DNA of 64,000 nt from GCA-2720975 sp964467985. GTDB taxonomy: Bacteria; Planctomycetota; UBA1135; GCA-002686595. Location of the stretch: assembly GCA_964467985.1 (NCBI GenBank), contig CAYXTP010000009.1:133347-197346 (forward strand), written 5' to 3'. Positions within the stretch are counted from its first letter, which is position 1; every line of letters starts with the position of its first letter. The notes beneath the pieces are model-generated. The model searched no databases, was not told the origin of the DNA, and saw nothing but the letters and a program-made list of their open reading frames with translations. Of this stretch, positions 17,113-27,300 are shown piece by piece. The position numbers and the translations under genes are program-made.

Positions 17113-18161
17113 GCGCGCCCCCCGTTCGATGTGCCACGGCCATCCACAGGGAGCTTTTCCTTGCGATCCCTCAGACCCACCTCGATGAACATGCAGGCCA
17201 AGGCGAGGGCCAGCGGCCATTGGAATCGATCATGCGGGATCTTCTCCTTGCCGCGCTGGTAGGCCTGCCCCTCAAGCTGAGAGATGTGCCGTTCGTGAAT
17301 GCGTTCGAGCGCCAGGGGAGTGCGTGCACTGAGATAGACGCCACCCGTGGCCTCCGCGATGGCTCTCAGGGTCGAACCGTCAAGTTTGGAAACGACCTCC
17401 TGGCCGCGAGAGTCCTTGACGAATCCACGCTGACCGTCAGGAATTTTGCCACCAGCTTCACTACCCATTCCAACGACGTAGACGCGGATCCCGCGCTCGG
17501 CTGCTTCACGGGCCATGTCGAGGCCCCGGCCTTCCAAGTCTTCTCCGTCGGTCAGCAGAACAATGGCCTCGTGGGCACCTGTGCGACCATCGAATAGGTC
17601 TAGCGCGTGCTCGAGTGCCAAACCCAGGTCTGTGCCACCGCGACGGTTGTCCTCGGGACCCAGGGTACCCAAGAACCAGCGCAAGGCATCCTTGTCCCGC
17701 GTGAGGGGCGCCACTTCTCGCACGTCGCCAGAAAAAGCCAGGAGGGCTACGCGGTCTCCAGCCAGGGAATCCAGCAGCAACAAGATTTGACGTTGGGCGA
17801 GTTTCAGACGCGAGGCTTCGCTGTCCAAGTCCTTGACCAACATGGAGCGACTGGTATCGACGCACAGGACGATATCGACGCCTTTGCGCTCGACCTCGCG
17901 CAGGGTGAACCCGCGCACGGGCCCGAGCAGAGCAAGGCCCATGAAGAGGGCTCCCGCCCCAGCCAGCAGCACGCGGGATCGCGCGCGCCCGGGGGAGTGC
18001 CCAGGCAGCAACCGGCTCTCGAGTCGGGCACTCACGAGCCTTCTACGATCTCGCCGGTTGTGGGCAAGGGCGCGCAGGCCAGCGATCACGCACAAGGGCG
18101 CGAGCAGCAGCCACAGGCTAGCTCCAGAACGGGCCAGATCGAAACCCAGGATGGCGATCAC
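17109..18161 (-). CDS. batB: BatB, von Willebrand factor A domain membrane protein
   Basis: 350 residues. Two N-terminal transmembrane helices (about 12-32 and 65-83) are followed by a VWA domain with an intact MIDAS motif DTSRS at residues 102-106 and the later metal-binding segments (RRGGTDLG, LLTDGED). A C-terminal helix lies near 318-333 (WPLALALACMFIEVG). The GTG at 18161 overlaps the BatA stop by 4 bp, giving the start precisely even though the open frame runs far upstream. With BatA it forms the core VWA pair of the Bat complex in the inner membrane, with the VWA domain facing the periplasm. Confidence 0.92.
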   Translation of the reverse strand: MIAILGFDLARSGASLWLLLAPLCVIAGLRALAHNRRDRRRLVSARLESRLLPGHSPGRARSRVLLAGAGALFMGLALLGPVRGFTLREVERKGVDIVLCVDTSRSMLVKDLDSEASRLKLAQRQILLLLDSLAGDRVALLAFSGDVREVAPLTRDKDALRWFLGTLGPEDNRRGGTDLGLALEHALDLFDGRTGAHEAIVLLTDGEDLEGRGLDMAREAAERGIRVYVVGMGSEAGGKIPDGQRGFVKDSRGQEVVSKLDGSTLRAIAEATGGVYLSARTPLALERIHERHISQLEGQAYQRGKEKIPHDRFQWPLALALACMFIEVGLRDRKEKLPVDGRGTSNGGRA

Positions 18162-19192
18162 GGCAACCTCCTGGCCCAGGTGAAGGAACACAGACCTGCG
18201 AGCACGTACAGCAAGAGGGCAGGCAAGAGCAGGTTGGGGTAGAGATCGTACGAATCTGCATGCCTCTCCTCCTCCCTCGGGCGCCGCTCCAAGCCCTCGA
18301 TCTCCTTGTACACCTCGTCGAGCTGGGAGGAGTCTTGCGCGTGAAAGAAACGCGCCTCGGTAGCCTCCGCAACCCACTCGAGGTCGGCAGTCTGCACACG
18401 CTGAATCAATCCACCCGGGTAGCGGGCCACCGTGGGCCCAACGAAAATTGTGTAGACCTTGATTCCCAACTCTTGGGCCATCACGCCGGCGACCCGAGGC
18501 GGAATGGTGTCGATGTTGTTCTCGCCGTCGGTGAGCAGGATGATGATGCGCGACTCGCTGTCGAGATCCTTGAAGGTCTGCACGGCACGCGCGATGGCTA
18601 CGCCGATGCCAGTCCCTCCCAAGTCCCTTTCCTTGTTCGTATCCAGTTCGTCCATCACCCCGCGAAAGGCGTCCGAGTCGAGGGTGAACGGCACGAGCAG
18701 GTCGCAATAACCTGAGAAACCAAACAGGGCCACGTTGTCGGCCGCTCCGACTGTGTCCGTCATGCGCCGGGTAGCAAAATCAGCCAAGACTTCGCGAGCC
18801 ACGTCGAAGCGCATGGGCGAACTGGGGCTTTCTCGCGCCTCCATGGAACTCGAGCGGTCCAAGAGCAGGGCAATATCAACGCCCTCCGACTGATTGCGCG
18901 TCTGCACGTCACCGCGCAGTGGGCGGGCCATGGCCAGCACAGCCAGGAGCAGGGCCGTTGCTTTCAGGACTGTAGGAATCCACAACCAGCGCTGCAGAGG
19001 CGAACGGGGCAATGGACTGTGCAAGACTGGAACACGCGCGGCGCCCAAGCGGCTGGCGCCCCAGAACAGGGCGATGATGACAAGCGGTACGAGGACCAAG
19101 AAGATCGGGTCGGAGAGAGCCAGATCGCCCCACAGGGCAAGGCGCATCTCGGCGCTGCTGTGAGCGGATCCCTGTAGGTCCTGAAGAATCAT
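18158..19192 (-). CDS. batA: BatA, von Willebrand factor A domain membrane protein
   Basis: 344 residues from the ATG at 19192, which overlaps the preceding stop (ATGA). Two N-terminal helices (about 30-47 and 75-91) precede a VWA domain with MIDAS DRSSS at 112-116, then GGTGIGVA and LLTDGENN, which supply the remaining metal ligands. The C-terminal helix is near 322-340. The predicted topology matches BatA proteins. Confidence 0.92.
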   Translation of the reverse strand: MILQDLQGSAHSSAEMRLALWGDLALSDPIFLVLVPLVIIALFWGASRLGAARVPVLHSPLPRSPLQRWLWIPTVLKATALLLAVLAMARPLRGDVQTRNQSEGVDIALLLDRSSSMEARESPSSPMRFDVAREVLADFATRRMTDTVGAADNVALFGFSGYCDLLVPFTLDSDAFRGVMDELDTNKERDLGGTGIGVAIARAVQTFKDLDSESRIIILLTDGENNIDTIPPRVAGVMAQELGIKVYTIFVGPTVARYPGGLIQRVQTADLEWVAEATEARFFHAQDSSQLDEVYKEIEGLERRPREEERHADSYDLYPNLLLPALLLYVLAGLCSFTWARRLP

Positions 19193-20070
19193 GCCGCTGC
19201 CCCCTTGGGATCGGGGGCGTCGGGAGCCAGACGTGCCAGGACCGACTCGCTCGCTTGCAGCAATTCGTCCAGGGCAAATCGCGTGGGAATGAGGCCACCG
19301 AAACGGATGCGCTCGCAGGTTTCCAGCAGGGGTGCGAATTCGTCGGCTAGGGCGTCCTGGCCCTCGGCCCGCATGTGATCGAGCCACTCCTCATCCGCCT
19401 GCCCCGCTTGGAGAGTCGTCAATTGGTGCTGGGCAGCGGACCGCAGCAAGAAGGCCAATTGACTGCTGACGTCCTTCGCCTTTGCACCCAGGTCGGACCC
19501 CGACTCCGTGTAGCCAAGTTTCAGTGCGCTGAAGCGCGCCCATTCCCCTGGCTCCTCACGCCCGACTTGTCGCTGACGGCGCCGGCGACGCCAGACACGC
19601 CAGACCCAAAGAGCGATGAGTGCGAGGCCCAGCGCTCCCAGATGCGCAGGTCTCAGGGCGCCTGTGCGTTCTTGCACATCCTGGAAAGGTGGCAGCGGTC
19701 GCGGGGAGTCTTCATCAGCCCCCAGCTCACCTGCGATATTCAGGCGGGCACCCCCCACCGCCAAATTGGATCCGTCGGCAAGAACCAAGTTCAAACCGGG
19801 CAAGACCCGTTCACCGGGCTCCAGTGACAGCACGGACCAGTGCACACTCGTGCGCTTGCCGCCGTCGCTAGGAACGACCTTGACCTGCGGCCCGTCGAGC
19901 ACGACCCACGAGTCGTCCAAATCCAGGGTCGGCGTGCTATCAGCCAGTCCGTCGGCACTCGAATGTGCGTAGACAAATTCGACCTGCAGCGGCTGACCGA
20001 TCGCGGCGGAAGCTGGCTGAACAGTCAGGGCCGGGTCTTGGATAGCCAGGCAAAGGGCGAGCCAAATCAT
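19189..20070 (-). CDS. Bat-operon single-pass membrane protein (DUF4381-like)
   Basis: 293 residues. It has a signal peptide (MIWLALCLAIQ), a beta-rich exported domain (about 15-125), one transmembrane helix near 142-158 (LGALGLALIALWVWRVW) and a strongly basic stop-transfer patch (RRRRRQRQ), then a helical cytoplasmic domain. Its place between DUF58 and BatA is where a DUF4381 or small BatD-like protein is normally found. I recognise the position and topology rather than a diagnostic motif, so the family name is tentative. ATGA overlaps join it to both neighbours. Confidence 0.7.
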   Translation of the reverse strand: MIWLALCLAIQDPALTVQPASAAIGQPLQVEFVYAHSSADGLADSTPTLDLDDSWVVLDGPQVKVVPSDGGKRTSVHWSVLSLEPGERVLPGLNLVLADGSNLAVGGARLNIAGELGADEDSPRPLPPFQDVQERTGALRPAHLGALGLALIALWVWRVWRRRRRQRQVGREEPGEWARFSALKLGYTESGSDLGAKAKDVSSQLAFLLRSAAQHQLTTLQAGQADEEWLDHMRAEGQDALADEFAPLLETCERIRFGGLIPTRFALDELLQASESVLARLAPDAPDPKGAAA

Positions 20071-21011
20071 GCCCCACCCCGTGACATTTCTCGCCGCCGG
20101 AAGAACGCAACCAGCGGATCCGCAAGGTCCCCACCCAAGTCCAAGTCAAAGTGGCTCACACGCGCTCGCTTGAGGCCTTTCTCAATCACTCGCTTGCGCA
20201 CACTGGCCTCGCGCGCCCAGGCGTCACGGACAATCGCGCTCGACGTGTCGACCTCAAGCTGTCCTCCCGCGCCGTCCATGGCGCCCAAGCGCAGACGGCC
20301 GACTTCAGGTAGGGCCTCCTCCAACGGATCGACGACGCGGACCGCAATGACATCGTGTCGCCGCTCCAGGCGCGCCATGACCTCTACCCATTCACGGTCG
20401 TGGCCCGCCGCGTGAAAGTCGCTGACGAAGAACAGCAGCGAGCGACGATGCAGCGTGCGCTCCGCGGCTTGCAGAACCGCACTGTAGTCGCTCCGTCCAT
20501 GGGCCACCGGGGCAGTCATCACGGCTCGGATCAAGCGTTGCGTATGATGAGCGCCCTTGCTCGGCTGCAAGTGCAGGCCCGGCTCGGAGCCGAAGAGGGT
20601 TAGCCCTACGCGGTCCTGATTGCGCAGGGCCACCATGGAGATCAAGGCGGTCAGCTGCGCAGCGCCCTCGCGCTTGGTCCAGTGCTGTGTTCCGAAACCC
20701 AGCGTGATCGCAGTGTCGACAATTAGGTTGACGGTTAGCTCACGCTCTTCGCGGAACAACTTGACATACGGTTCGCCCGTGCGCGCAGTCACGTTCCAAT
20801 CAATGGAACGCACGTCGTCCCCGGGGATATAGGGACGCACCTCTTCGAACTCGATGCCCGTCCCTCGAAAAGTCGACCGGTAGCTGCCCGCCAGGGCGGT
20901 GTTCATCAACCGGTGCGTGCGCAGCTTGACTTGTTGCACACGCTTGGCGAGCGCGGGATCCAAGTGTCTCTCGCGCCCGGGCTGATGTGTGTACTGTGAA
21001 GAAACTTGCAT
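20067..21011 (-). CDS. DUF58 domain protein (Bat/MoxR operon)
   Basis: 314 residues with the signature of DUF58: GTGIEFEEVRPYIPGDDVRSIDWN near residues 50-73 and YVKLFREERE. The C-terminal half is VWA-like (LIVDTAITLGFG, LLFFVSDFHAAG). Such proteins are almost always encoded beside MoxR AAA+ ATPases and are thought to be clients or partners of them. It has no predicted membrane segment, unlike many DUF58 proteins. It follows moxR by 27 bp and overlaps the next gene by 4 bp. Confidence 0.9.
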   Translation of the reverse strand: MQVSSQYTHQPGRERHLDPALAKRVQQVKLRTHRLMNTALAGSYRSTFRGTGIEFEEVRPYIPGDDVRSIDWNVTARTGEPYVKLFREERELTVNLIVDTAITLGFGTQHWTKREGAAQLTALISMVALRNQDRVGLTLFGSEPGLHLQPSKGAHHTQRLIRAVMTAPVAHGRSDYSAVLQAAERTLHRRSLLFFVSDFHAAGHDREWVEVMARLERRHDVIAVRVVDPLEEALPEVGRLRLGAMDGAGGQLEVDTSSAIVRDAWAREASVRKRVIEKGLKRARVSHFDLDLGGDLADPLVAFFRRREMSRGGA

Positions 21012-21038
21012 CGAGGAGTCCCCCTAGGAGTCGATTCC

Positions 21039-22046
21039 CTAGGGCACCGGCACCGTCTCCAGCAATCGCGAGACAATCTGATCGGAGTCGAGGCCGTCGG
21101 CCTCTGCCTCGTAGGTGGGAATCACGCGATGCCGCAGGACCTCCGTGGCCACAGCTTTGATGTCACCCGGTGTCACATACCCACGCTGCTTCAAGAAAGC
21201 ATGGCCGCGCGCAGCGAGGGTCAACCAGATGCACGCACGCGGGGAGGCCCCGTATTCGATGTAGTGGCTCAGCTCTTCCGCACCAGCGGATTGCGGGTCA
21301 CGTGTGGCTCCCACGAGATCGACGACGTACTCCGCAAGGCGCGGATCCATGGCGATGCGGTCCACCATGGCCCGTGAACGGCCGATGGCCTCCAGGCCGA
21401 CGACCGGATCGATCGTCATCTTGGGAGCCGTGCGTCCCATACGCTCCATGATCGCCAGCTCCTCGTCGCGATTCGGGTACCCGATGACGACCTTGAGAGC
21501 AAAACGGTCCAGTTGCGCTTCAGGCAAGGGGTAGGTGCCTTCCTGCTCAATGGGGTTTTGAGTGGCCAAGACCATGAAGGGTGCGGGCAAGGGGAACGAC
21601 TCACCTCCAATAGAGACTTGCCGTTCCTGCATGCCCTCGAGCAGGGCAGATTGGACCTTCGCGGGCGCCCGGTTGATCTCATCGGCGAGTACGAAATTGG
21701 CGAAGACGGGCCCCTTACGAACCGTAAACTCGCCAGACTTGGCGTTGTAGATCTCGGTGCCCACCAAGTCTGAGGGCAAGAGGTCCGGGGTGAATTGAAG
21801 CCGATTGAAGCTGGCGTGCACGGCCTGGGCGAGGCAGGAGACGGCCAGGGACTTGGCCAGCCCCGGGACGCCTTCGAGCAACACGTGGCCGCCGGTCAGC
21901 AAGGCCAGCGTCAGGCTCTGAACCAGACTTTCTTGACCCACAATGACTTCGGACAGTGCCTGCTCGAGCTCGGGCACCCAGGCCGCGACGGAGGCAATCT
22001 CGTCACCCTGAGGGGCGCTGGTGGTAGGCGTGTGGGGAGAATTCAT
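21039..22046 (-). CDS. moxR: MoxR-family AAA+ ATPase
   Basis: 335 residues, the usual MoxR length. Walker A is GVPGLAKS (59-66), Walker B is FVLADEINRAP (about 117-127), sensor 1 lies in VLATQNPIEQEGTYPLPEAQLDRF, and the C-terminal lid contains ASPRACIWL. MoxR ATPases act as chaperones that assemble or load metal into VWA-domain partners, here BatA, BatB and the DUF58 protein. It is the first gene of the operon; its upstream region carries two 11-bp direct repeats and a hairpin. Confidence 0.95.
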   Translation of the reverse strand: MNSPHTPTTSAPQGDEIASVAAWVPELEQALSEVIVGQESLVQSLTLALLTGGHVLLEGVPGLAKSLAVSCLAQAVHASFNRLQFTPDLLPSDLVGTEIYNAKSGEFTVRKGPVFANFVLADEINRAPAKVQSALLEGMQERQVSIGGESFPLPAPFMVLATQNPIEQEGTYPLPEAQLDRFALKVVIGYPNRDEELAIMERMGRTAPKMTIDPVVGLEAIGRSRAMVDRIAMDPRLAEYVVDLVGATRDPQSAGAEELSHYIEYGASPRACIWLTLAARGHAFLKQRGYVTPGDIKAVATEVLRHRVIPTYEAEADGLDSDQIVSRLLETVPVP

Positions 22047-22056
22047 GAAGTCAGAT

Positions 22057-22099
22057 TTGGGAGGGCATCAGGCCCGTTCGGGAGCAAGTTGGGAGGGCA
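22057..22099 (-). promoter_or_regulatory. Two 11-bp direct repeats upstream of moxR
   Basis: TTGGGAGGGCA occurs at 22057-22067 and again at 22089-22099, a spacing of 32 bp, close to three helical turns, 11-53 bp upstream of the moxR start. Repeats on the same face of DNA are typical of operator sites. The repeats are seen; a regulatory role is inferred. Confidence 0.4.
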
Positions 22100-22111
22100 A
22101 TCTCGAGCTGT

Positions 22112-22131
22112 TACGCGGCGCCAGCCGCGTA
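22112..22131 (-). terminator. 8-bp perfect stem-loop between mscS and moxR
   Basis: TACGCGGC and GCCGCGTA pair perfectly around a GCCA loop, 53-72 bp after the MscS stop on the minus strand. No U-tract follows, so it is either a weak terminator for the channel gene or part of the moxR leader. Confidence 0.4.
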
Positions 22132-22183
22132 CGATTTCAATGGGGTCTGGTTTGGGGCAATCGGGCGGAAACCTGCGGCTTGA

Positions 22184-23614
22184 TCAGGTTCCCTCCCCGT
22201 CGCCGGCGGCGGCCCCTTCCTCACCCTGAGAAGCGGGGCTCGGACGCATCTCAAACGTAACCCGTCCGGGCTTCTTCCCGCCGTAAACACTGAGTGTCTC
22301 TTCGGCCACGGCACGCCCTGCGGCGCGCCCGACGCGAGCGCCATCCTGGTCACTGTCGGGACGCTCACCGTCGGCGGTCGCATCGGCGGGCACCATGTAG
22401 AGGCTCTGGCTGGGGAACGCAAATTCGACACCCAAGCGTTCTGCAAGCCGCAAGATATCTGCAAAGAGTCGGTGCTTCTCGCGCAGCTCCATGGACCAGT
22501 CGGGCGTCCTCACGAAGCAGTAGAGGAGTATGTCGAGGCTCGACGGTCCGAATCCGTTCAGATAGACGTGAAAGTAGTCTTTGCGCGTGAAGGGGTGAGC
22601 GCGAATGATCTCGCGAATACCCTCACAGAAGGCCTCGATGGTCTCGGGAGGCGTCGAATAGGTCACACCCAAGGTGGTCTTGATGCGCCGGTAGGATCGG
22701 GCACCCCAGTTATCGACCTTGGCGCTGATGAAGTGCCTGTTGGGGACCGTGATGAGAGAATTGTAGAAGGTCCGAACGCGGGTGGATCGGAAGCCCACAC
22801 TCTCGACAGACCCGTCGACCTCGCCGACTGTAATCCAATCCCCAAGCTGAAAGGGCTTGTCCAAGAGCACGGTGAAGGTGCCAAAGACGTTCTCCAGACT
22901 GTCCTTGAATGCGAAGGCCAACACCGCGCCGCCAATGGAGATTCCGGCGACGACCTTGTAGAAGTCCTCGGTCACCTTGGATGAGAAATAGGCCATGCCC
23001 ATGATGACGACGAAAATCTTGAGCGTGCGCCTCAGGAGCGGCACGAGCATGTCATCGAAGGTGTTGTCGGTGCGGTCAGCCTTGTTCTTCAGAAAGTCGC
23101 ACAGCACGTCTACGAAGCGCCATGCGGCCAAGACGCCAGCGACGGAAATGAGCATGCTGCCAATGAGATTCAAGCCCCGGATCAGGACGTCATTCTCCAA
23201 TTCAAGTATTGGCACCATGGTCAGGAACAACCACCAAGTGATCATCAACCCGAATGGCCGCACGAAGCGGGTCAACTGCCCTTCGTCCAGGTCCACATGC
23301 CGTGAACGCGCCGAGCCACGCGCCATGCGGCGCAGGATGTACGCCACGATGCGCTCCATGATCACGGCCACGGCGATCAGGAACAGCAATCCAAGCCACT
23401 GCCAGTTTTCTACGAGCATCGGCTCGGCACGCAACCAAGAGTCCGCCGCGACCTGCGTGTGCACGAATTCGGCCAAGCTGTCGACACCCGGATCGTCGTT
23501 GAGAGCGGACTGAGGGGGAAGCGCGCCGACATCGCTCAATGGAGCCATGGCCGGGTTCTGCGCAATGACCGGCAGCAGGGGCTGGACGAGGCTGAGAATC
23601 AGAGTGAGCAACAT
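22184..23614 (-). CDS. MscS-type mechanosensitive ion channel
   Basis: 476 residues. An N-terminal signal-like helix and an exported segment (1-75) precede four or so transmembrane helices. The pore-lining helix and beta domain are clear from GGAVLAFAFKDSLENVFGT, LLDKPFQLGDWITVG, and FRSTRVRTFYNSLITVPN, the most conserved MscS stretch. The C-terminal vestibule domain includes YCFVRTPDW and is followed by a polar tail rich in Glu, Gly and Ala. It should release osmolytes on hypo-osmotic shock. It is on the same strand upstream of moxR but separated by 137 bp with a hairpin. Confidence 0.92.
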   Translation of the reverse strand: MLLTLILSLVQPLLPVIAQNPAMAPLSDVGALPPQSALNDDPGVDSLAEFVHTQVAADSWLRAEPMLVENWQWLGLLFLIAVAVIMERIVAYILRRMARGSARSRHVDLDEGQLTRFVRPFGLMITWWLFLTMVPILELENDVLIRGLNLIGSMLISVAGVLAAWRFVDVLCDFLKNKADRTDNTFDDMLVPLLRRTLKIFVVIMGMAYFSSKVTEDFYKVVAGISIGGAVLAFAFKDSLENVFGTFTVLLDKPFQLGDWITVGEVDGSVESVGFRSTRVRTFYNSLITVPNRHFISAKVDNWGARSYRRIKTTLGVTYSTPPETIEAFCEGIREIIRAHPFTRKDYFHVYLNGFGPSSLDILLYCFVRTPDWSMELREKHRLFADILRLAERLGVEFAFPSQSLYMVPADATADGERPDSDQDGARVGRAAGRAVAEETLSVYGGKKPGRVTFEMRPSPASQGEEGAAAGDGEGT

Positions 23615-23704
23615 GGTGTTCGGTGGAGGCTGGGGCTTGGGCGCAGATTGTAGGGTGGCCCGGCCCGTCCTCCTACCGCACCCGTGGAGCCCCAGCGCCC
23701 CTGT

Positions 23705-24298
23705 TCAGTTTTCGTCGGAATCGACTAATTGGCCGCGCGCGCTCAGAGTACGCGCAGCTTCCATGACCCCCAAGGCGTAGTGCAACGCCCCAGGAGTCGG
23801 CTCGCCCCTCAGCCGGGCCTGCTCCTGCCGCGTTCGCCACTTCTCATAACCACCCGCATCGTCGATCCACCCGATCAGGCGCGAGCGACCCGCGTTGTAG
23901 GACACGAGCACCTGTTCCAGGCTCCATTCCCCGCGGTGCTCCAAGAGCCACGCCAAGTGGGCAGCGCCCAAACGCACATTGAGTTCGTCGTCCTCAAGTA
24001 GCTGAGCGTCAGTTGGAGCTTCCAGACCCAGCCTCCTGGCGGCGTCTCCGGCCGCTGCGGGTACGAGCTGCATCAGGCCCAAGGCTCCCGCCGAGGAGCG
24101 CTGCCCGGTCCTACCGCGACTCTCCATGTACATGATCCCGCCCAACAGAGTGACGTCCACCTCTGATTCCTGGGCGGCTCGGCGGAGGATTCCGGCGTGG
24201 GCCTCCACAGTGCGGATGCCCAGGTAGTCTCGTACTCCGACCGCGAGAGCACGCGCGGGCGCCCAGCCGTAGAGAGAGAACCCGATCACGCCCGTCAA
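23705..24298 (-). CDS. Lytic transglycosylase, SLT domain
   Basis: Peptidoglycan-cleaving enzyme. The catalytic Glu is in IMYMESRG, followed by SSAGALGLMQLVP and LVSYNAGRSRL, the three SLT family motifs. As drawn it starts at a TTG inside its own membrane anchor. The hydrophobic anchor really begins about 39 bases upstream, where a basic KPLR segment is preceded by an ATT codon (24335-24337) with AGAGGG seven bases before it. The frame is closed further upstream by the stop of the HEAT gene, and no ATG or GTG exists in between. The true start is therefore probably non-standard. Confidence 0.85.
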   Translation of the reverse strand: MTGVIGFSLYGWAPARALAVGVRDYLGIRTVEAHAGILRRAAQESEVDVTLLGGIMYMESRGRTGQRSSAGALGLMQLVPAAAGDAARRLGLEAPTDAQLLEDDELNVRLGAAHLAWLLEHRGEWSLEQVLVSYNAGRSRLIGWIDDAGGYEKWRTRQEQARLRGEPTPGALHYALGVMEAARTLSARGQLVDSDEN

Positions 24299-24385
24299 CA
24301 GGACCAGGAGCGCGGTGATGCGGAGCGGCTTGGGAATGGTTTTTCCCTCTGAGGGAGACGCGCTGGAAGGGGGACTCGGGTCAGC

Positions 24386-27300
24386 TTAGCGATCGGCCAT
24401 GAAACGCTGAAGCAGGTCCAGCAGCCACGCATCGCGCTCGTAGCCGCGCGGCGGGGGCGTGCCGAGCGGTTCGCCTCCCATGCGTTCGAGCTCGCGACGG
24501 GCTCGTTCCACAAGCCAGTCCGGTTCTTGCCCCATGACGTCAATCAAGAACACGAGCGCATCGCGGGTGCCGTGGCCGAGGAAGGCTTCGCTCGGCGGTG
24601 CGTTGAGGCGCCGAACCTCCCCCGCTGCGCGCAGCCAGGACAGGGGGTCATCGTGGATCACGTCATCCCACCACCGGAACCAAGCCTCGGCCGGGTCGGT
24701 GCTGGCCCTTTGATCCACACAGCTCAAGATGCAAAGCTCCCGAGCCACGGGCACGTCGGCCGGATCTTCTGCCAAGACGCGCATCAGTGCAGGTGCGGCT
24801 TCCGGCACCGATTGGCGCGCCAGTATCAAAGCTGCCTCGCGGCGCAATTCAGGAGAGGGAGAACGCAACGCGCCGAACAACTGCTCCCAGGCCAGCTTGC
24901 CCAGGTCGAGCAACCCCTGACGCAGTACGGGGAAGGCACTGGTACGCTCGCCACTGCGCAGGAGCGAGAGCATGATCGGGATCGCCTTGGGATCCTTGAG
25001 CGCCGCGATACCTTCGGCAGCGGACTGGTACAGGCGTCGGTCTTCGCCTGTGAGCGCTGTGACCAGGATATCGCGCGCGCCGGCGCCGCCGATTTGCCCC
25101 GTGGCGAACAAAGCAGGGACTCGAACATCTGGTGAGCCGGCGGAGGCCATGAGGAACACCTGCCTACGGGCGGCGGGCAGTGCACGGTTGCCGCAGGCCT
25201 GGATGGCTGCGACGCGGACATCGATAGCCTCGTCGTCCAGCAGAGCAAGAAGTCGTTCCTGGTCACCCTCTTGCAAACGCTCGGCCAATACGAAGGCGGC
25301 CACGGCACGCATGAGCGAGCGCGAATCTTCGGCGGCCTCATGTGCGGCGGAATGTCCGGCCGAAGAGACGATGTCGCTGATAGCCAGCATCGCGTCGGTG
25401 CCGAAACTGTCGTGCAAGGCGTCGATGAGTTGGTTGACGGGGGAGACTCCGCTAACAACCGGGTCGCTGGCCAGAGCCGCCTGGTGGGCGAGGTTCGCCA
25501 CACGCGCCGCGCGACCGGTGAAGTAAAGCTCATCCTTGAGCATCGATGTCAGTGCCTGGAAATCGGACGCGATCCCCCCACCGTCGGAGTACAGATTCTC
25601 CAAGGCCAACAGGTCGTCATCGCGCTGCGAGGGACTTAGCGCCGCCAGTCGCTCGATGATCAATTCTGCCATGCGCTCGCGTCGCTCCAGGTCACTGTGG
25701 TCCATTTCCCACCAAGTTGCCTCCGCTCGCCAAAGCGCCAGGCGTGAAGCGTGCTGATCAGGGTGGGGAAAGCGCTGCCACAGATTGCGGGTACGCAAGG
25801 AGTCGGTGAACGACAGGATGCGGTCGAACCACGCCTCTTCAACCCCAGGGCCCATGACGAAGGACTTGGTGCGCCCGTCCAATCGCAGTTCCACACTGCG
25901 CGCCAGTTCGGCTTGTCCGCCTCGGACACCCGGCAAGCAGTCAGCGCCCAGGGCGCCCTCTGCCACGAGCAAGTCCAATAGGTCGCTGGCCTGACCGAGC
26001 GATAGGTAGAACGCCTCCCCATCCCGCGCCGAAGAACCAGTTGAGGCCAAATCGGGACCTATGACGGTAAACAGACGGCCAAGGGCTCGATCTTCCACGA
26101 CAACCTGCAACAGTCCCTGCACGCCTTCGCGCACGGGAATCACAGCACGGCAAGCATGGAATTCTCTCTCGCCCGCCACCCACCAAGAAGCCCAGGCCGG
26201 GCCATTCGAGCCGTGCGAAACACCCGCAATTTGCGTCAGGCGTCGCAGGGCGGGTTCGCTCAAGGATTCGTAGTCATCAAAATAGGTGAAACCTGAGACA
26301 ACCCGCACAAGTCGCTCGGGAACGGCATGTTCGAGCCACTCACTAGTCTCTGGAGAATTGCTGCGGAAGCCGATGCCCGCCAGAGCGGCGGCACAGGAGC
26401 CAGCCAAGAACTCATCACTTGAGTCCAGGCCGCGCAGCAAAGCCGGGACATGCGCCTCGGTCAGGATGGTCTGCAGCTGTGTGTCCTCGCGCTCGATGAT
26501 GGCCAGCAGAGCGCAGGCCCCTTTGCGCAGGATCCAGCGCTCGCCGAATGCGAGGGCAAGCAACTTGTCCGTGATGGCTGAATCTTTGCGCGAAGCCAGC
26601 GCAGAAACGGCCCTGCGCGCCACGCGCGGGCGAGAATCGTCGATCATGGTGAGCAACAGCTCTGAAGCCTGCCCGCTTGAATTCGAACTGAGCAACTCCG
26701 TTGCCTTGAGTCGCCCATCACCACTGCGCGAGCGCAAGATGGGAATCAGGGAGGAGACAGGTGGAGGAATCGGCAGTCCAGAGAGGGCACGGAACGCAGC
26801 CGTGCGCACCGGACTCTGGGGATGTTCGAGCAGTTCGCACAGCAACTCAGGCGTAGCGTGCACGGGGTCGTAGGCGATGAACTCCTCGAGGGCGTTGCCA
26901 CCCATGCGACCGGGCATGCGCGTCCTCAAGCGCCGAACGACGAGTTCTGCGTCCAACGGCTGCCCACCCCTCAATAGCACTCGCAATCCAGTCATGGATC
27001 GCACGGGCCACTCACTCGCCAGGGCCAGCCGCGCAGCTTGCAACCCCGGCTCGCCCAGAGAGAGCAGGGTCTCCACGGCCTGCAAGGCGACGGGATCATC
27101 GTTGGACTTGATGCGGTCCAATTGCGACAAGATATCGTCTGCAGCACGCGCAATCCTGGGTGTACCGGGCAGAGCCTTGGGCGTCTCGGGAACCGCAGGG
27201 TTCGGAGTGACGACCGGCTTGTCCTTGCCGCCACTGCCTACCGGAAGGTCCAATCCGTCTCGCCCAGAAGCCTTGACTTGGCGATGCAACATGACCTTGT

